This document shows positions 33,457-41,946 of a stretch of 64,000 bases of DNA, piece by piece. Source of the stretch: Gemmatimonadota bacterium (lineage in GTDB: Bacteria > Latescibacterota > UBA2968 > UBA8231); assembly GCA_018672475.1 (NCBI GenBank), contig JABHFS010000188.1, positions 1-64,000 of the forward strand, written 5' to 3'. The notes beneath the pieces were generated by a model. That model saw only the letters and a list, made by a program, of their open reading frames with translations, did no database searches and was not told the origin of the DNA. Made by a program: the position numbers and the translations under genes. Every line of letters begins with the position of its first letter. Position 1 is the first letter of the stretch.

Positions 33457-36408
33457 CTAGAACCCCGCAAAGATCGAGATAAAGGCCACACCAGCGGTGC
33501 GACTCTCCCGGTCTTGTTCGACCACTTCAAGCGAGCGCCGATCAAAGCGCACCCCGAGTTGAGACGTCAGGTTATATCCGAGATACGGGCGCGTATTGGT
33601 CAGCTGCACCGCCAAAACCGTGCCGCGAAAATCGCCGCTCAAAGTGCCCGGAGCCATCTCTGCTTCGTCGCCGATAAGATTGGCGAACTGACGCTGCTCC
33701 ACCCCCACCTCAATATGCGTCGTGCGCATCAGGGGAAAACGGGCCTGCAAGAAAAGCAGCACATCCCAACTGTGCTGCTTGCCCGCGCTCCGGCTAAAGG
33801 GCATCACGCGCAAAAACTCGCTCTTGACCTTCGGTGATATGGTAAAGCGTCCCAATGGCAACATATAGTCGGCCTTATTGATCAGTCCTACGAAACTTGA
33901 GGTCTCCCGGCCATTGCGGCCATCCGGGCCAAGCGGGTCAAAGGCCACAACCGGCACCCCTTCCTCGTCCAATACGACCTCGCGCAAATCGTCGCGCAGT
34001 AACTCGACTTCCACATTGCGCTGTTTCCATAGATCCCACTTGAAGCGATGACGCATGCCCCAACGCCTGGGGCTCGTATATTGCCAATCCGTAGCAAAGG
34101 TATTGATCCAGGTGTCCTCGGCCGCCAGCAGATCGACGACCGCCTCGTTGCGCCCGCTGGTCTCCACCGGGTTGCCGAATTGCGGCCGGGGCAGGATCCA
34201 CTGCGAGAGATGGTCGTGGATCGTGTCCTCCGCCCGCTTCAACATATTGTAGGTCCGCACCCTTCCCACCCGCGGCATGTTCATCTCAAAGGTAAAAATA
34301 CCGTAGGTGGTTTGGTTCTGACGGTCAGCGCCGCGCATTTCTTCGTCGAGACGGCCCACCGTCAACTTGATTTCAGGTGAAACCTCTACGCTGCCGTACA
34401 CATTGTGTCCCCAATGGTCACGCTTATAGGGATAGTCCGGTGTATCGTCATTTTCGAAACGGTCGACCCAACCATTGTTGTTGAGATCCATACCGAAGAG
34501 AAAGTCGGGCCGATCGATATTATAGCGCAGGAACGGTTCGTCATAATCCGGAAAGTAATTCTGCCGGTCGCCATTGCTGTTCTGGTTAAAATCAGAGAGG
34601 AAATCGCCGTTTTCGTCATACCCGGGAAAAACCGCGGGGTCACCGATGCCCTCGGGCCGCACCCTGAACTGCTGCCCTGGGATCGGCACTAGGCTACCTT
34701 GATTGAAGCGCAGTTGATCCGGATGGCGGTCGTTGTCGTCGTTGTCGTCGACAAAATCATATATGCGATTCGTCGCTTCAGGTGAATAATCGACCACGCC
34801 GCGCCCATTTACCGGGCGCACTGAAGTGCTGTAATTCTCGTCCATCCCGAAGGCTTCGGCGAAAAAATGCCACACGCCCGTTTTTTTCGACAGATTGGCC
34901 ATCCAGCCAAGTGCCCGAGCGTCGTCAACAATACCAGTGATTGACGGGCGCTTTTTGCTATTTACCGAGGGATATTTGCGATACTGGTTGTTGACATTGA
35001 ACTCACCGTAGAAGTCAAAACCGTGAAAATCTCGCAGCTCGGCCGTAACACCAAATATCTGGTTGGCCGTGGGCAACCCATAGTCAAAAATCACTTCGCG
35101 CTGATTCAGGCGATTGCGGATATTACCCGGGGCTTGCGAGACGATCAGGAACTGCGGCTGCCCCACATTATTGACCTGGCGATCGGAGGCGACTTCGACC
35201 CGGTAGTCGTTGGCCACGACCAAGCGGACCCGCACGTTTCTGATCGCGGTAACCACGTCTTCGGCCTCGGACAAGGTCAGGCCCAAGCCCTGCTGCAGCC
35301 GCAACCGCAGCGAGATTTCTTCGTTGTCCTCAGTACCGGTCAGCACGTATTTGAGGGTGATACTCTCGGGGCCGTCCGCCGTCAAAAAGCCGTCGCGAAC
35401 ACTGCCGCCCTCGCGCGTCCCTCTAAAGCCGATACTGCTGCCAGTAATAACCGTGTCACGCGCCACCAGCTCGACCCCTTCGGCTCCTTCTACCGGGCGC
35501 ATCAGCGTCGTCGAAATCTCGATATCGTCGCTAAAAAGCACCGCACCGCCGGTGCCGTCCTCGGGCGAATCGTCGGACAATTTCACTACGAGGAGCGTCT
35601 GACGTTGATCGATCTGCCCCCCGGTCAACAGGCCCTTGAAGGGGTTGTCCTCAAAGCTCGCGCGTGCACCGGTGCCATTGTGGGCGTTGACGAAAGTCGC
35701 GCCCAAGGTCAAGGAGTTGCTCACCGCCGCCTCAACCCTACCAGCCATCAGGTTGGTAAAATGCGACGCGGGTCGGGTCGGTATTTCGCCGTCGATATCA
35801 ATGATCGGGTTCGAGATCCGCGAAAAGAGACCGGTGATCTCCACATCGGTGCTCGCGGCACTGATCACGACCCCATTGAAGCCAGACTTGCGAAAGGTCA
35901 TCGGTGTCAACGTGGTGCCGATTTCGTCGCCGATCATAATCGAATAGCTATAATCGCCGCCCTGATCGGAAGCGATAACCAATCGATTGAACCAGCTCGC
36001 GTAAAAACCCGGTTTGGTGATCTCGCTCGCCTCGAAAGTCTGCGGCTGCCGCTGACGCCAATCGTAGACCAACCGGCCGCGAGTGATCAGTTCGCCGAAG
36101 CTGTCGTAAAAATAAAAACCTTCCTGATTGCGGTCGATATAGCGCAGATAGGAGTCTTGCGCGTAGTTGGTCTGCTCCCACTGGCGCCGACCATACTCGC
36201 TAAAGAGCTCTTGCGGCAGATACCACCGCTGAACGGTCGGATCGAGCGAACCAATCTCGATCGAAACGCCCGCAGCTGAATAGGTGTTGCGACCACCGAC
36301 CCGCCGCCCGAGCCGATTGCCATAATCGACTTGCGCGCTGATATCGGCCACCAGCACCAATAACGCTACCGCGATCAGAGCCGCCGTGCAATTGGAAATC
36401 CGCATCAT
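33457..36408 (-). CDS. Family C large secreted protein, probable outer-membrane beta-barrel (copy 2)
   Basis: 983 residues. Signal peptide (1-25, ending ISAQ), then YGNRLGRRVGG and an N-terminal beta domain (WYLPQELFSEYGRRQWE, YFYDSFGELITRGRLVYDWRQ). Around 595-680 an Asp/Asn-rich stretch has calcium-type loops (DENGDFLSDFNQN, DLNNNGWVDRFENDD, DYPYKRD). The last ~280 residues alternate like beta-strands and the protein ends in Phe (FISIFAGF), as outer-membrane barrels often do. No FlgD-like domain. Its ATG overlaps the stop of the paralogous upstream gene (TAATG), so the two are translationally coupled. I know no named family; a pore or anchor for the neighbouring secreted proteins is inference. 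Confidence 0.68.
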   Translation of the reverse strand: MMRISNCTAALIAVALLVLVADISAQVDYGNRLGRRVGGRNTYSAAGVSIEIGSLDPTVQRWYLPQELFSEYGRRQWEQTNYAQDSYLRYIDRNQEGFYFYDSFGELITRGRLVYDWRQRQPQTFEASEITKPGFYASWFNRLVIASDQGGDYSYSIMIGDEIGTTLTPMTFRKSGFNGVVISAASTDVEITGLFSRISNPIIDIDGEIPTRPASHFTNLMAGRVEAAVSNSLTLGATFVNAHNGTGARASFEDNPFKGLLTGGQIDQRQTLLVVKLSDDSPEDGTGGAVLFSDDIEISTTLMRPVEGAEGVELVARDTVITGSSIGFRGTREGGSVRDGFLTADGPESITLKYVLTGTEDNEEISLRLRLQQGLGLTLSEAEDVVTAIRNVRVRLVVANDYRVEVASDRQVNNVGQPQFLIVSQAPGNIRNRLNQREVIFDYGLPTANQIFGVTAELRDFHGFDFYGEFNVNNQYRKYPSVNSKKRPSITGIVDDARALGWMANLSKKTGVWHFFAEAFGMDENYSTSVRPVNGRGVVDYSPEATNRIYDFVDDNDDNDRHPDQLRFNQGSLVPIPGQQFRVRPEGIGDPAVFPGYDENGDFLSDFNQNSNGDRQNYFPDYDEPFLRYNIDRPDFLFGMDLNNNGWVDRFENDDTPDYPYKRDHWGHNVYGSVEVSPEIKLTVGRLDEEMRGADRQNQTTYGIFTFEMNMPRVGRVRTYNMLKRAEDTIHDHLSQWILPRPQFGNPVETSGRNEAVVDLLAAEDTWINTFATDWQYTSPRRWGMRHRFKWDLWKQRNVEVELLRDDLREVVLDEEGVPVVAFDPLGPDGRNGRETSSFVGLINKADYMLPLGRFTISPKVKSEFLRVMPFSRSAGKQHSWDVLLFLQARFPLMRTTHIEVGVEQRQFANLIGDEAEMAPGTLSGDFRGTVLAVQLTNTRPYLGYNLTSQLGVRFDRRSLEVVEQDRESRTAGVAFISIFAGF

Positions 36409-39194
36409 TACTGCAGCCCCGCATAGACGGTAAGAAAGCTGGTGGTCACGTTGCTGGTTTCATCGCCCTTTTTAAATCCGCCGGTCGCCGTCTCGGTAAT
36501 GCCCTCGGTTAGGATTCGCGAAAAACGCAAACCGATTTGCGTCGTCAACACATAGCCCTGGTAGTTCGAAATATTTGAAAGCTGCACCGCGATCGTCCGC
36601 GCGCTAGTATCTCCGGTCTCCCTAGTGAGCCCCAGATCGACCATTTCGTCTTCGTCGGCGACCAGATCCCGCAACCACAGCAGTTCGATGCCACCCTGCA
36701 ACAACGTATTCTGCAAAGCCGGAATCTGCGCCAGTAATATGCCAGTGCCCGTCCATTGCTTACGTTTGTCTTCGCTGGCCAGAAACGGCGTCTGCCGTAG
36801 ATATTCGCTCTTGAATCTCGGGCGCAAGCTCAAACGCCCCAGATCGTAGGCGTAATCGATTTTGTTGATCGCGCCGAAAAAGCTGGAATTGTCGCGCAAC
36901 AAGCGGTTGTCGATATCGCGCAAGCCCTTCTGGGCTTGGTTGTAGAGATCCCATTTGAACTTGTTGATCAACCGCAGCTTGTCGATGCCCTCATAGTCGA
37001 AACCCAACCAGGTGGTGTTGATCCAGGTATCCTGTGCCGGCAGCAAGTCGCGTACCAATGGTTGAATACCCGTCGCCTCGACAAAGGGCGTAAGCTCACG
37101 CCGGTCATCCGGAATCGTATCCTTCGCGCGCTTGAGCGATTGAAAAACCTGCAAACGCCCCATGCCCGGATAGCTCTTATCGAGTGAAAAGAGCAGGAAA
37201 TTGGTCTCGTTGGTACGATTGACCGAAATCATCTCCTCGTCGGTGCGTCCTATGCTCAACTTGATATCGGGCGAGATAAATGCCCCGACATAGAAGTTAT
37301 AACCGCGACGGTTGGGCTTGTAGGGATAATCGGGCAAGTCATCGTCTTCGAAACGGTCGATCCAATTATTATTGTTGTGGTCGATGCCAAAGAGAAATTC
37401 GGGCCGGTCTACCTCGAAGCGCAGAAAAGGCTCCTCGTAATCGGGAAAGACATTGGTGACCGTGGCATTGTCGTTCTGGTTGAAATCCGAGATAAAGTCA
37501 TTGTTCTGATCCCAGCCCGGAAAGATCAGCTTGTCGTTCAACTGGCCGAAACGCGTCCAATCCGGAAAGCGATCCTGGTCGTCGTTGTCCTCGACAAATT
37601 CATAGAGGTAGCGCTGGGTATTGTCATATTGCACGTCGCCATTGGAATCGGCCAGGAAGGCCGTGGTCGAATAGGCTTCGTCAAAGGAGTAGCTCTCGCC
37701 GAACAGATACCAGGGGTAGGCTTGTTTGGCGAGATTGAAATGCCAAGCGTCGGCCTCTATCGACGAGATCTCGTGTTGTTTGCCCGCGGTGAAGGTCGCG
37801 GCGTTGGGATATTGATTGTATTTCTTATTGCGATCCCACTCGCCGTAGAAGTCAAACCCCAGCACTTCGGTCCCTTCGATCGAGAAACCACCGACCAAAT
37901 TGCCCGTCGGCAGCCCATAGTCAAAACGGACCCGCTGCAAGTTCGAGATGTCCTGCACGTTGCCATCGGCCTTGCGCACCGTGAGAAAAGCCGGTTCGGA
38001 TGAGTCGATCGACTCGGGGCTGAGCGGCGCCGAAGGCATCGGGCGGCGACCGGTCTGCTGGCTCGACCACATGTCGACCCTGAAGTCGTTCGCCATTACA
38101 TAGTCAAACTCGACTGCGATAATCGAAGTCGGGTCCGGACCGATATAGGCGGGATCGTCGAAGTCGTAGTTGAGCACGATCCGCTCAGGACCATCGGCGG
38201 CGATAAAACCGGCGCGCTGGAACCCGCCGAAGATGATCGGCCATTCCGCCCCGCCACGCACGACCTGCTGCAGGTTCCAGGACTCCTCCTTACCGGTCTC
38301 GAAATTCTTGCTGACAATGCGCACGTCGTGGCTAAAGAGCGCCGCGCCGCCTTCGCCGTCTTCGGGCGAATCGTCGGCAAGTACTATTGCAATAGCGGTC
38401 AACGGCGTGCTGCTCTGGCCGGAAGTCAGAGTTCCAGCGACCATATCACCGCTAAAAAGGTCGAGACTGGTATTGGAGTTGCGGGCATCGACCAACGTCG
38501 CGCCCAACTCTATAAAGTCGCCGAGTTGGAATGTCGCGCGACCACCGAAAAGGCTGGTGGCATTGGTCCGCGTGATCGGCTGGTTCGTCGTACCGCGAAT
38601 CGGCTCGCTGGCGCGCGAAGCCAATACTGTCGCGGCGTATTTGTCCGACGAGAAATCGATCTGGACGCCGTTGAAGGTCGGTTTGGAAAAGGTCATCGGG
38701 GTGAGCGTCGTACGGATTCGGTCACCGACGGTGATCGAATAGTGGTATTCCCCCTTGGAATCACCACCGATGGTGACCGAGTTGAACCAAGACGAGAAGC
38801 GGCTGTTCTGAAATATACTGCTACCCAACTGCTGCGGCTGATCCTGGCGCCAATCATAGACTAACCAACCACGGCCGATGAAGTTGCCGTAAAAATCGTA
38901 GAAATAGTCGCCTTCCAGCGTGGTGCTGACATAGCGCTGGTAGGGATCGCGGGAATAATTGGAATACTCCCACTGGCGCCAACCGTACTCGCTATACAAT
39001 TCCTGGGGTATATACCATTTTTTCACCGCGGGATCCAAGGCACCGAACATCACGCCCGAACCCTGGGGTTCAAAGGAGACTTTCCCCCCCCGCTGTGTGC
39101 CCAATCGGCTGCCGTACTCTTGCCCCGATGCGGCCCCGCCCCACAGGAACAGGCACGTCAGACAAAGCAAACTATAATATCTATACACTTTCAA
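36408..39194 (-). CDS. Family C large secreted protein, probable outer-membrane beta-barrel (copy 1)
   Basis: About 928 residues from TTG 39194, chosen because GGGAGG lies 7 bases upstream and gives a clean signal peptide (MKVYRYYSLLCLTCLFLWGG...). The plan matches the downstream paralogue: EYGSRLGTQRGG, WYIPQELYSEYGWRQWEYSNY, FYDFYGNFIGRGWLVYDWRQ, TTLTPMTFSKPTFNGV, loops DQNNDFISDFNQND and DHNNNNWIDRFEDDD with DYPYKPN, and SIGRTDEEM, then beta-rich C-terminal residues ending VYAGLQ. Identity to copy 2 is moderate, so the duplication is older than that of family A. It follows the 753-residue discoidin-like gene by 50 bases. Confidence 0.68.
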   Translation of the reverse strand: MKVYRYYSLLCLTCLFLWGGAASGQEYGSRLGTQRGGKVSFEPQGSGVMFGALDPAVKKWYIPQELYSEYGWRQWEYSNYSRDPYQRYVSTTLEGDYFYDFYGNFIGRGWLVYDWRQDQPQQLGSSIFQNSRFSSWFNSVTIGGDSKGEYHYSITVGDRIRTTLTPMTFSKPTFNGVQIDFSSDKYAATVLASRASEPIRGTTNQPITRTNATSLFGGRATFQLGDFIELGATLVDARNSNTSLDLFSGDMVAGTLTSGQSSTPLTAIAIVLADDSPEDGEGGAALFSHDVRIVSKNFETGKEESWNLQQVVRGGAEWPIIFGGFQRAGFIAADGPERIVLNYDFDDPAYIGPDPTSIIAVEFDYVMANDFRVDMWSSQQTGRRPMPSAPLSPESIDSSEPAFLTVRKADGNVQDISNLQRVRFDYGLPTGNLVGGFSIEGTEVLGFDFYGEWDRNKKYNQYPNAATFTAGKQHEISSIEADAWHFNLAKQAYPWYLFGESYSFDEAYSTTAFLADSNGDVQYDNTQRYLYEFVEDNDDQDRFPDWTRFGQLNDKLIFPGWDQNNDFISDFNQNDNATVTNVFPDYEEPFLRFEVDRPEFLFGIDHNNNNWIDRFEDDDLPDYPYKPNRRGYNFYVGAFISPDIKLSIGRTDEEMISVNRTNETNFLLFSLDKSYPGMGRLQVFQSLKRAKDTIPDDRRELTPFVEATGIQPLVRDLLPAQDTWINTTWLGFDYEGIDKLRLINKFKWDLYNQAQKGLRDIDNRLLRDNSSFFGAINKIDYAYDLGRLSLRPRFKSEYLRQTPFLASEDKRKQWTGTGILLAQIPALQNTLLQGGIELLWLRDLVADEDEMVDLGLTRETGDTSARTIAVQLSNISNYQGYVLTTQIGLRFSRILTEGITETATGGFKKGDETSNVTTSFLTVYAGLQ

Positions 39195-39244
39195 ACTCGA
39201 TCCCTCCCTTTGTACTCGACTACAAATATATATTTCCAATAAAC

Positions 39245-41503
39245 TCAGTAGGCCACCGCGACGATCCCAATACCCTTTTCACTACCGGTGCCCGCTTTGA
39301 GCGACACCGCGACGAGATAGTTGCCCGGAGGCACCATGTCGCCACCATCGTCTCGTCCGTCCCATGCGCGGGCGAAGCGGCCGCTAGAGTCTAGGCCGTC
39401 ATAAAGTCGCCGGATCTCGCGCCCGGACAAATCGTAAATACGAACTTTCACCGGCGCCAGCCGCGCGATATTGGTGATATCGTATTGGATCGTCGTCGCG
39501 TCGTTGATCGCATCTCCATTCGGCGAAAAAGCACCCGGAACGACGGCGAGATTAACCAGCAGGTCACGCACAATCGGCACCGCGACCGAGAGATTACCCG
39601 TCAATGGCGTGCCAACGGGTTGTATATCGGTATCGACGAACCCGTCGGCGCTCAAATCCACAGCATTCCCCGGCACCGCGTTCTGACCAATGGTCTCGCT
39701 AGCATCAGGGTTGAGCGCCCGTCCGGTAAAGGTCGTGCCAAAACGCAATACCGCCGCGTCAAACTCGACCTTGAGCACCGTGCCATCTCCTTCAATTAAT
39801 GGAAAGCCTACGACGAGGGCATTGTCACTCACCTCTATGATAATGATATCATTTTGACTAAGCGGTAACGCGTCTAGCGACATCCCGGTAAAATCAGCCA
39901 TCAGTACCGAGCCATCGGGGTTCGTGACGCTGATCCGCTGGACGGCCTGCGCCTTTAATGGCGTATTGATCTCGAAGCGGTCAAAACCCCGATCCTGACC
40001 GGGCCGTGACTGGTTGCGCACTGCATAGGTAAAACTCGTCTGTTGCCCGACCGCCGCCTCGCGCGGCGAAATCTCGCCGATAATGTGCTCAGCAAAAGGC
40101 GGCGTAACCACCTCAAAGGACAACGCCCCTACTCCCCTGGCCGCTTTAAATTCCTCGCTGATAAGGTCAACTGAAAACTGAAAGTAACGCCTGGGACTAA
40201 CCGCGATGATCGGTACGCCCATGCTCGCATCCTCAATCTCGGCCTCGGATACCACCGCACTGGACGAATATGGCGGTGACCAACCGCTCCAATTCGTTAC
40301 ATCCTCGCGAATCCCACCCTTGTCTTCGTTTTTTAGACTATTGAATTCCGATTCTTCCAACGTGACCTGGATCTGCTGCTGGAGCGGCAGATCGTTAAAT
40401 GCCTCGAAGGCCTCGCGAATATCGAGCTCCTCGTTATCGAGCACTGTCTCGACCAGAGTCTTCAATTCGGCATCTTCGACATCGTCAGCCCATTTCCACG
40501 GCACCGGATCACCCGATGTGGTCGTGCCGGCCCTATTGCCCGAAGTCGCACCGCCACCGGTGCGAAAGACACGCTCACCCGGACGAATCTTATTGTATTC
40601 CACAGGATCGGCATCTTGGCCGATGCGCGTGCGAATCTCCACACTCGAACGCCCCTCGTCGCCCTCGCTGACCTGGACCCAGCGCAAATTTCCGAATAGC
40701 GCCAAATCGCCAAAATCCATTAAATCAGAGAGATAACGAGCTTCCGGCACAAAACCGGTGCCAAAAATCTGGAACTCGGCGATTTCAAAACCGGCGGTAG
40801 TCAGCGATTTCAAACGAATATGACGAACGTATTGCGGTTCAACCCGCAGATTGACCACCGACTCTTCGTTAAGACTTTGCAATGCAATGGTCTGGTAAAT
40901 TGGGCGACCTTCGAGTTGGCTCTGGTCAGTGCCGTCGTTAAGAAAGAGTTCGAAGCCGCGCATAAAGTCATTCTGGAAGGGAAAGGCCGGCGCCGGGAAA
41001 GCCGCATCGGCATTGCGCGGAAAAAACTTAAAGCGGTTAATGCCGAAACGCGCGCCCAAATCAAGATCGATGATGATACCGAGCACTTGCGCGGCCTGCC
41101 CCGCCGCGACCCGCAAATCGAGCGCGGTGAGTCCATCGTTATCGATCATATTGGGTAGATCAGCGCGAATGCGTTGCGCGTTGGGCGAAGTAATTTTGCC
41201 ACCGCGGTCCTCAGACGCAGCCCCGACCGCGATATTGAGCGTCGTATCCGCTCTTTGCGGAAAGATCCAGTTAGGTAAATCTGCGGAATTGAAATCTATA
41301 ACACCGCCTGGAGTATTGGTGTGTTCCACTTTGACGGCGCTGCGAATAACCGTGGGCTCGATACCATCACCACCCTCCTCCCAACTCAGCCCTTGGCCGC
41401 CGATTATAATCACTTCTGCTTCCCCTGGCATCGCACTTAGACCAAGCGTCAGGGCAAAACAGAGAAGAAGGGACCTCGTATACCAATGGGTCTTCAACAG
41501 CAT
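39245..41503 (-). CDS. Secreted discoidin-like/FlgD-like protein, family D
   Basis: About 752 residues from ATG 41503, chosen for its GAGGTG site and signal peptide (MLLKTHWYTRSLLLCFALTLGLSAMPGEA). It has IIIGGQGLSW, like the RIGG start of family B. Discoidin-like features follow (DNDGLTALDLRVA, DLDLGARFGINRFKFFPR, FEIAEFQIFGTG), then the core (IRTRIGQDADPVEYN, WSGWSPPY, SPRRYFQFSV, GEISPREAAVGQQTSFTY, GFDRFEINTP) and a FlgD-like end (FSPNGDAINDATTIQYD, VPPGNYLVAV) finishing IVAVAY. It combines traits of families A and B and is the first gene of the array, next to a 443-base divergent promoter region. Confidence 0.75.
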   Translation of the reverse strand: MLLKTHWYTRSLLLCFALTLGLSAMPGEAEVIIIGGQGLSWEEGGDGIEPTVIRSAVKVEHTNTPGGVIDFNSADLPNWIFPQRADTTLNIAVGAASEDRGGKITSPNAQRIRADLPNMIDNDGLTALDLRVAAGQAAQVLGIIIDLDLGARFGINRFKFFPRNADAAFPAPAFPFQNDFMRGFELFLNDGTDQSQLEGRPIYQTIALQSLNEESVVNLRVEPQYVRHIRLKSLTTAGFEIAEFQIFGTGFVPEARYLSDLMDFGDLALFGNLRWVQVSEGDEGRSSVEIRTRIGQDADPVEYNKIRPGERVFRTGGGATSGNRAGTTTSGDPVPWKWADDVEDAELKTLVETVLDNEELDIREAFEAFNDLPLQQQIQVTLEESEFNSLKNEDKGGIREDVTNWSGWSPPYSSSAVVSEAEIEDASMGVPIIAVSPRRYFQFSVDLISEEFKAARGVGALSFEVVTPPFAEHIIGEISPREAAVGQQTSFTYAVRNQSRPGQDRGFDRFEINTPLKAQAVQRISVTNPDGSVLMADFTGMSLDALPLSQNDIIIIEVSDNALVVGFPLIEGDGTVLKVEFDAAVLRFGTTFTGRALNPDASETIGQNAVPGNAVDLSADGFVDTDIQPVGTPLTGNLSVAVPIVRDLLVNLAVVPGAFSPNGDAINDATTIQYDITNIARLAPVKVRIYDLSGREIRRLYDGLDSSGRFARAWDGRDDGGDMVPPGNYLVAVSLKAGTGSEKGIGIVAVAY

Positions 41504-41946
41504 CGCAGCGGCACCTCGCAAATTAAAAACGATCTTATCAATAGTTAGTATGCAATTGCTTTTGCAAAGACTGTAATCATATTTGCCAAAGCACACCCCA
41601 ACCACTTGAATTTATTAGAATTCGGAGCGTGTGAAACCACACAGCCTTCGCTAAACTTTCGGGACTATTAATAACATATAGTTTTGTGGAGAGCAAGCGT
41701 TTTCTCCGAACTGTACCGCCCGAACACTATATCTAACCCTATGACATTTTCCCCTTTGCTCCAGTACTTTATGACCTTCGATTCATCAACCTACCTGTAA
41801 TCACTAAGGCAGCACCTCAGAAATAAGATCGAGATCTTAATCGTTATTTCTACAAGACGCTAACTAAATCACCAGATTTTTGTATATTACAACTCTACTA
41901 ATACGAACCGACAAACACAGTTATTTGATAGGAGACTACTTCGCCA
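41504..41946. promoter_or_regulatory. Divergent intergenic region between surface array and foldase gene
   Basis: 443 bases without a convincing gene. It must hold start signals for both directions. Seen: an 8-base inverted repeat AGAAATAA/TTATTTCT (41819-41826 and 41844-41851), a TGTATATT sequence near 41881-41888 that could be a -10 for the plus-strand foldase gene, and GGAG 11-12 bases before its ATG. None is decisive. Confidence 0.45.

Noticed and set aside
35023..36279. A 418-codon open frame on the plus strand opposite family C copy 2
   Set aside because: It lies fully antisense to a well-supported gene with a signal peptide and coupled start, and its translation shows no family motif. 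GC-rich third positions make such shadows common.
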